A stretch of 64,000 nt of DNA. Source: an uncultured Jannaschia sp. Lineage in GTDB: Bacteria > Pseudomonadota > Alphaproteobacteria > Rhodobacterales > Rhodobacteraceae. The notes below the pieces were generated by a model. That model was given only the letters and a program-made list of their open reading frames with translations. It had not been told where the DNA came from and made no database searches. The stretch spans positions 1 through 64,000 of the forward strand of contig NZ_CANLTR010000011.1 in NCBI RefSeq assembly GCF_947494055.1, given 5' to 3'. The position numbers and the translations under genes were made by a program. Positions 63,424-64,000 of the stretch are shown here, in pieces; position 1 is the stretch's first letter; every line of letters starts with the position of its first letter.

Positions 63424-64000
63424 TGCGAGACGGGAGCGACGGTGCGGAGATCGAGGCTGGGGACGTCCTGCGGTTCTGGCTCGAGGATCACGGGCCGGAG
63501 GACTGGTACAGGCAGGACGATGCGCTCGACGCGGCCATCCGGTCGCGGTTCGAGGCGGCCTGGACGGTCGCGCGCGGCGGCGGGCTGACGACGTGGTGGC
63601 GGGACGCGCGGGGCAGCCTCGCCTACATCGTGCTGACCGACCAGTTCCCGCGCAACATGTTCCGGGACGACGCGCGCGCCTTCGCGACCGACGCGCCGGC
63701 CCGCGACGCGGCCCGGCACGCGATCGACGCCGGCCACGACCTGGCCGTGGACGAGCCGGCGCGGCAGTTCTTCTACCTGCCGTTCATGCATTCCGAATGC
63801 CTCGCCCACCAGGACCGGTCCTGCCGGATGTTCGCGCGGCGGATGGACGCGCCGGACAACCTGCTCCACGCGCAGGCGCACCGGCAGGTGATCCGGGATT
63901 ACGGGCGCTTCCCCTACCGCAACGCCGCGCTCGGCCGGCGCTCCACCCGGGCCGAGCAGGCGTTCCTCGACGGGGGCAGCTACGGCGAGGTCGTGCGCGC
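63420..64000 (+). CDS. DUF924-family protein (partial, cut by the window end)
   Basis: The first 193 residues of a DUF924 protein (TPR-like helical, function unknown). Seen: LRFWLEDHGPEDWYRQD, LTDQFPRNMFRDDARAF, FFYLPFMHSECLAHQ and RFPYRNAALGR, the family signatures. ATGATG at 63420-63425 overlaps the MFS stop, so the genes are coupled; either ATG may be used. The 3' end is outside the window. Confidence 0.9.
   Translation, partial: MMRDGSDGAEIEAGDVLRFWLEDHGPEDWYRQDDALDAAIRSRFEAAWTVARGGGLTTWWRDARGSLAYIVLTDQFPRNMFRDDARAFATDAPARDAARHAIDAGHDLAVDEPARQFFYLPFMHSECLAHQDRSCRMFARRMDAPDNLLHAQAHRQVIRDYGRFPYRNAALGRRSTRAEQAFLDGGSYGEVVR

Overview
The window looks like a chromosomal segment of a GC-rich alphaproteobacterium, most likely family Rhodobacteraceae (Rhodobacterales). 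The reasons are the high GC of nearly all genes, the gene order obgE-proB-proA, a ribosomal protein L21 with a long C-terminal extension, a PstA of the long alphaproteobacterial type, an orphan F1-ATPase zeta-type inhibitor, the purL-bolA-grx string, and a VPLPA-type C-terminal sorting tail. These are judgements from reading the protein sequences; no database search was run. No tRNA, rRNA or CRISPR array was found.

Layout. 1-2.5 kb: tail of a probable IS3-type transposase, a 12-bp inverted repeat, then rplU-rpmA and a GNAT acetyltransferase. 2.5-7.1 kb: obgE-proB-proA (overlapping) and a Cys/Met-metabolism PLP enzyme. 7.1-14.4 kb: a complete phosphate-starvation locus, phoR-[Pho box]-pstS-pstC-pstA-pstB-phoU-phoB. 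14.4-17.8 kb: a Rieske oxygenase/reductase pair resembling glycine-betaine demethylase GbcAB, divergent from a LysR regulator. 18-23.1 kb: an RND efflux pump and its membrane fusion protein. 23.3-26.9 kb: yfgM-bamB-der. 26.9-31.3 kb (minus): a run with a CGFS glutaredoxin, BolA, PurL, and a tightly overlapping trio (DUF1638-like, YbjQ-like, small membrane protein). 31.4-37.9 kb: gluconokinase, Cu/Zn SOD, a corrinoid (B12-binding) protein, a GDSL esterase with a VPLPA-like sorting tail, a radical-SAM protein, a decayed stretch, a homocysteine S-methyltransferase and the zeta-type ATPase inhibitor. 38-39.8 kb: purC-purS-purQ. 39.9-46.7 kb: dctB-dctD and rne. 46.8-51.9 kb: an aminotransferase, a class A PBP and prfB. 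52.4-59.4 kb: bactofilin and M23 peptidase, peroxiredoxin, a YhdP/AsmA-like giant protein, queA. 59.4-62.1 kb: an 11-bp tandem repeat, a GST and an AT-richer, gene-poor island with two small orphan genes. 62.1-64 kb: an MFS transporter and a DUF924 protein cut by the window end.

How the genes work together. Phosphate sensing and uptake form one self-contained unit. PurC, PurS, PurQ and the distant PurL cover FGAM and SAICAR synthesis. BolA with CGFS glutaredoxin belongs to Fe-S/iron handling. RNase E, Der, ObgE, L21, L27, RF2 and QueA serve RNA metabolism and translation. PBP1a, bactofilin, M23 peptidase, BamB, YfgM and the YhdP-like protein serve the envelope. The Rieske demethylase, corrinoid protein and homocysteine methyltransferase suggest methyl-group use from betaine-like compounds.

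Most of the window is conserved core genome. The points most worth a second look are a DctD-type regulator without the GAFTGA loop, a perfect-register 5 x 11-bp tandem repeat between convergent genes, the DUF1638/YbjQ/membrane trio near corrinoid genes, a probable leaderless radical-SAM gene, and the low-GC island near 61 kb. I did not find a clear, complete, previously undescribed system.
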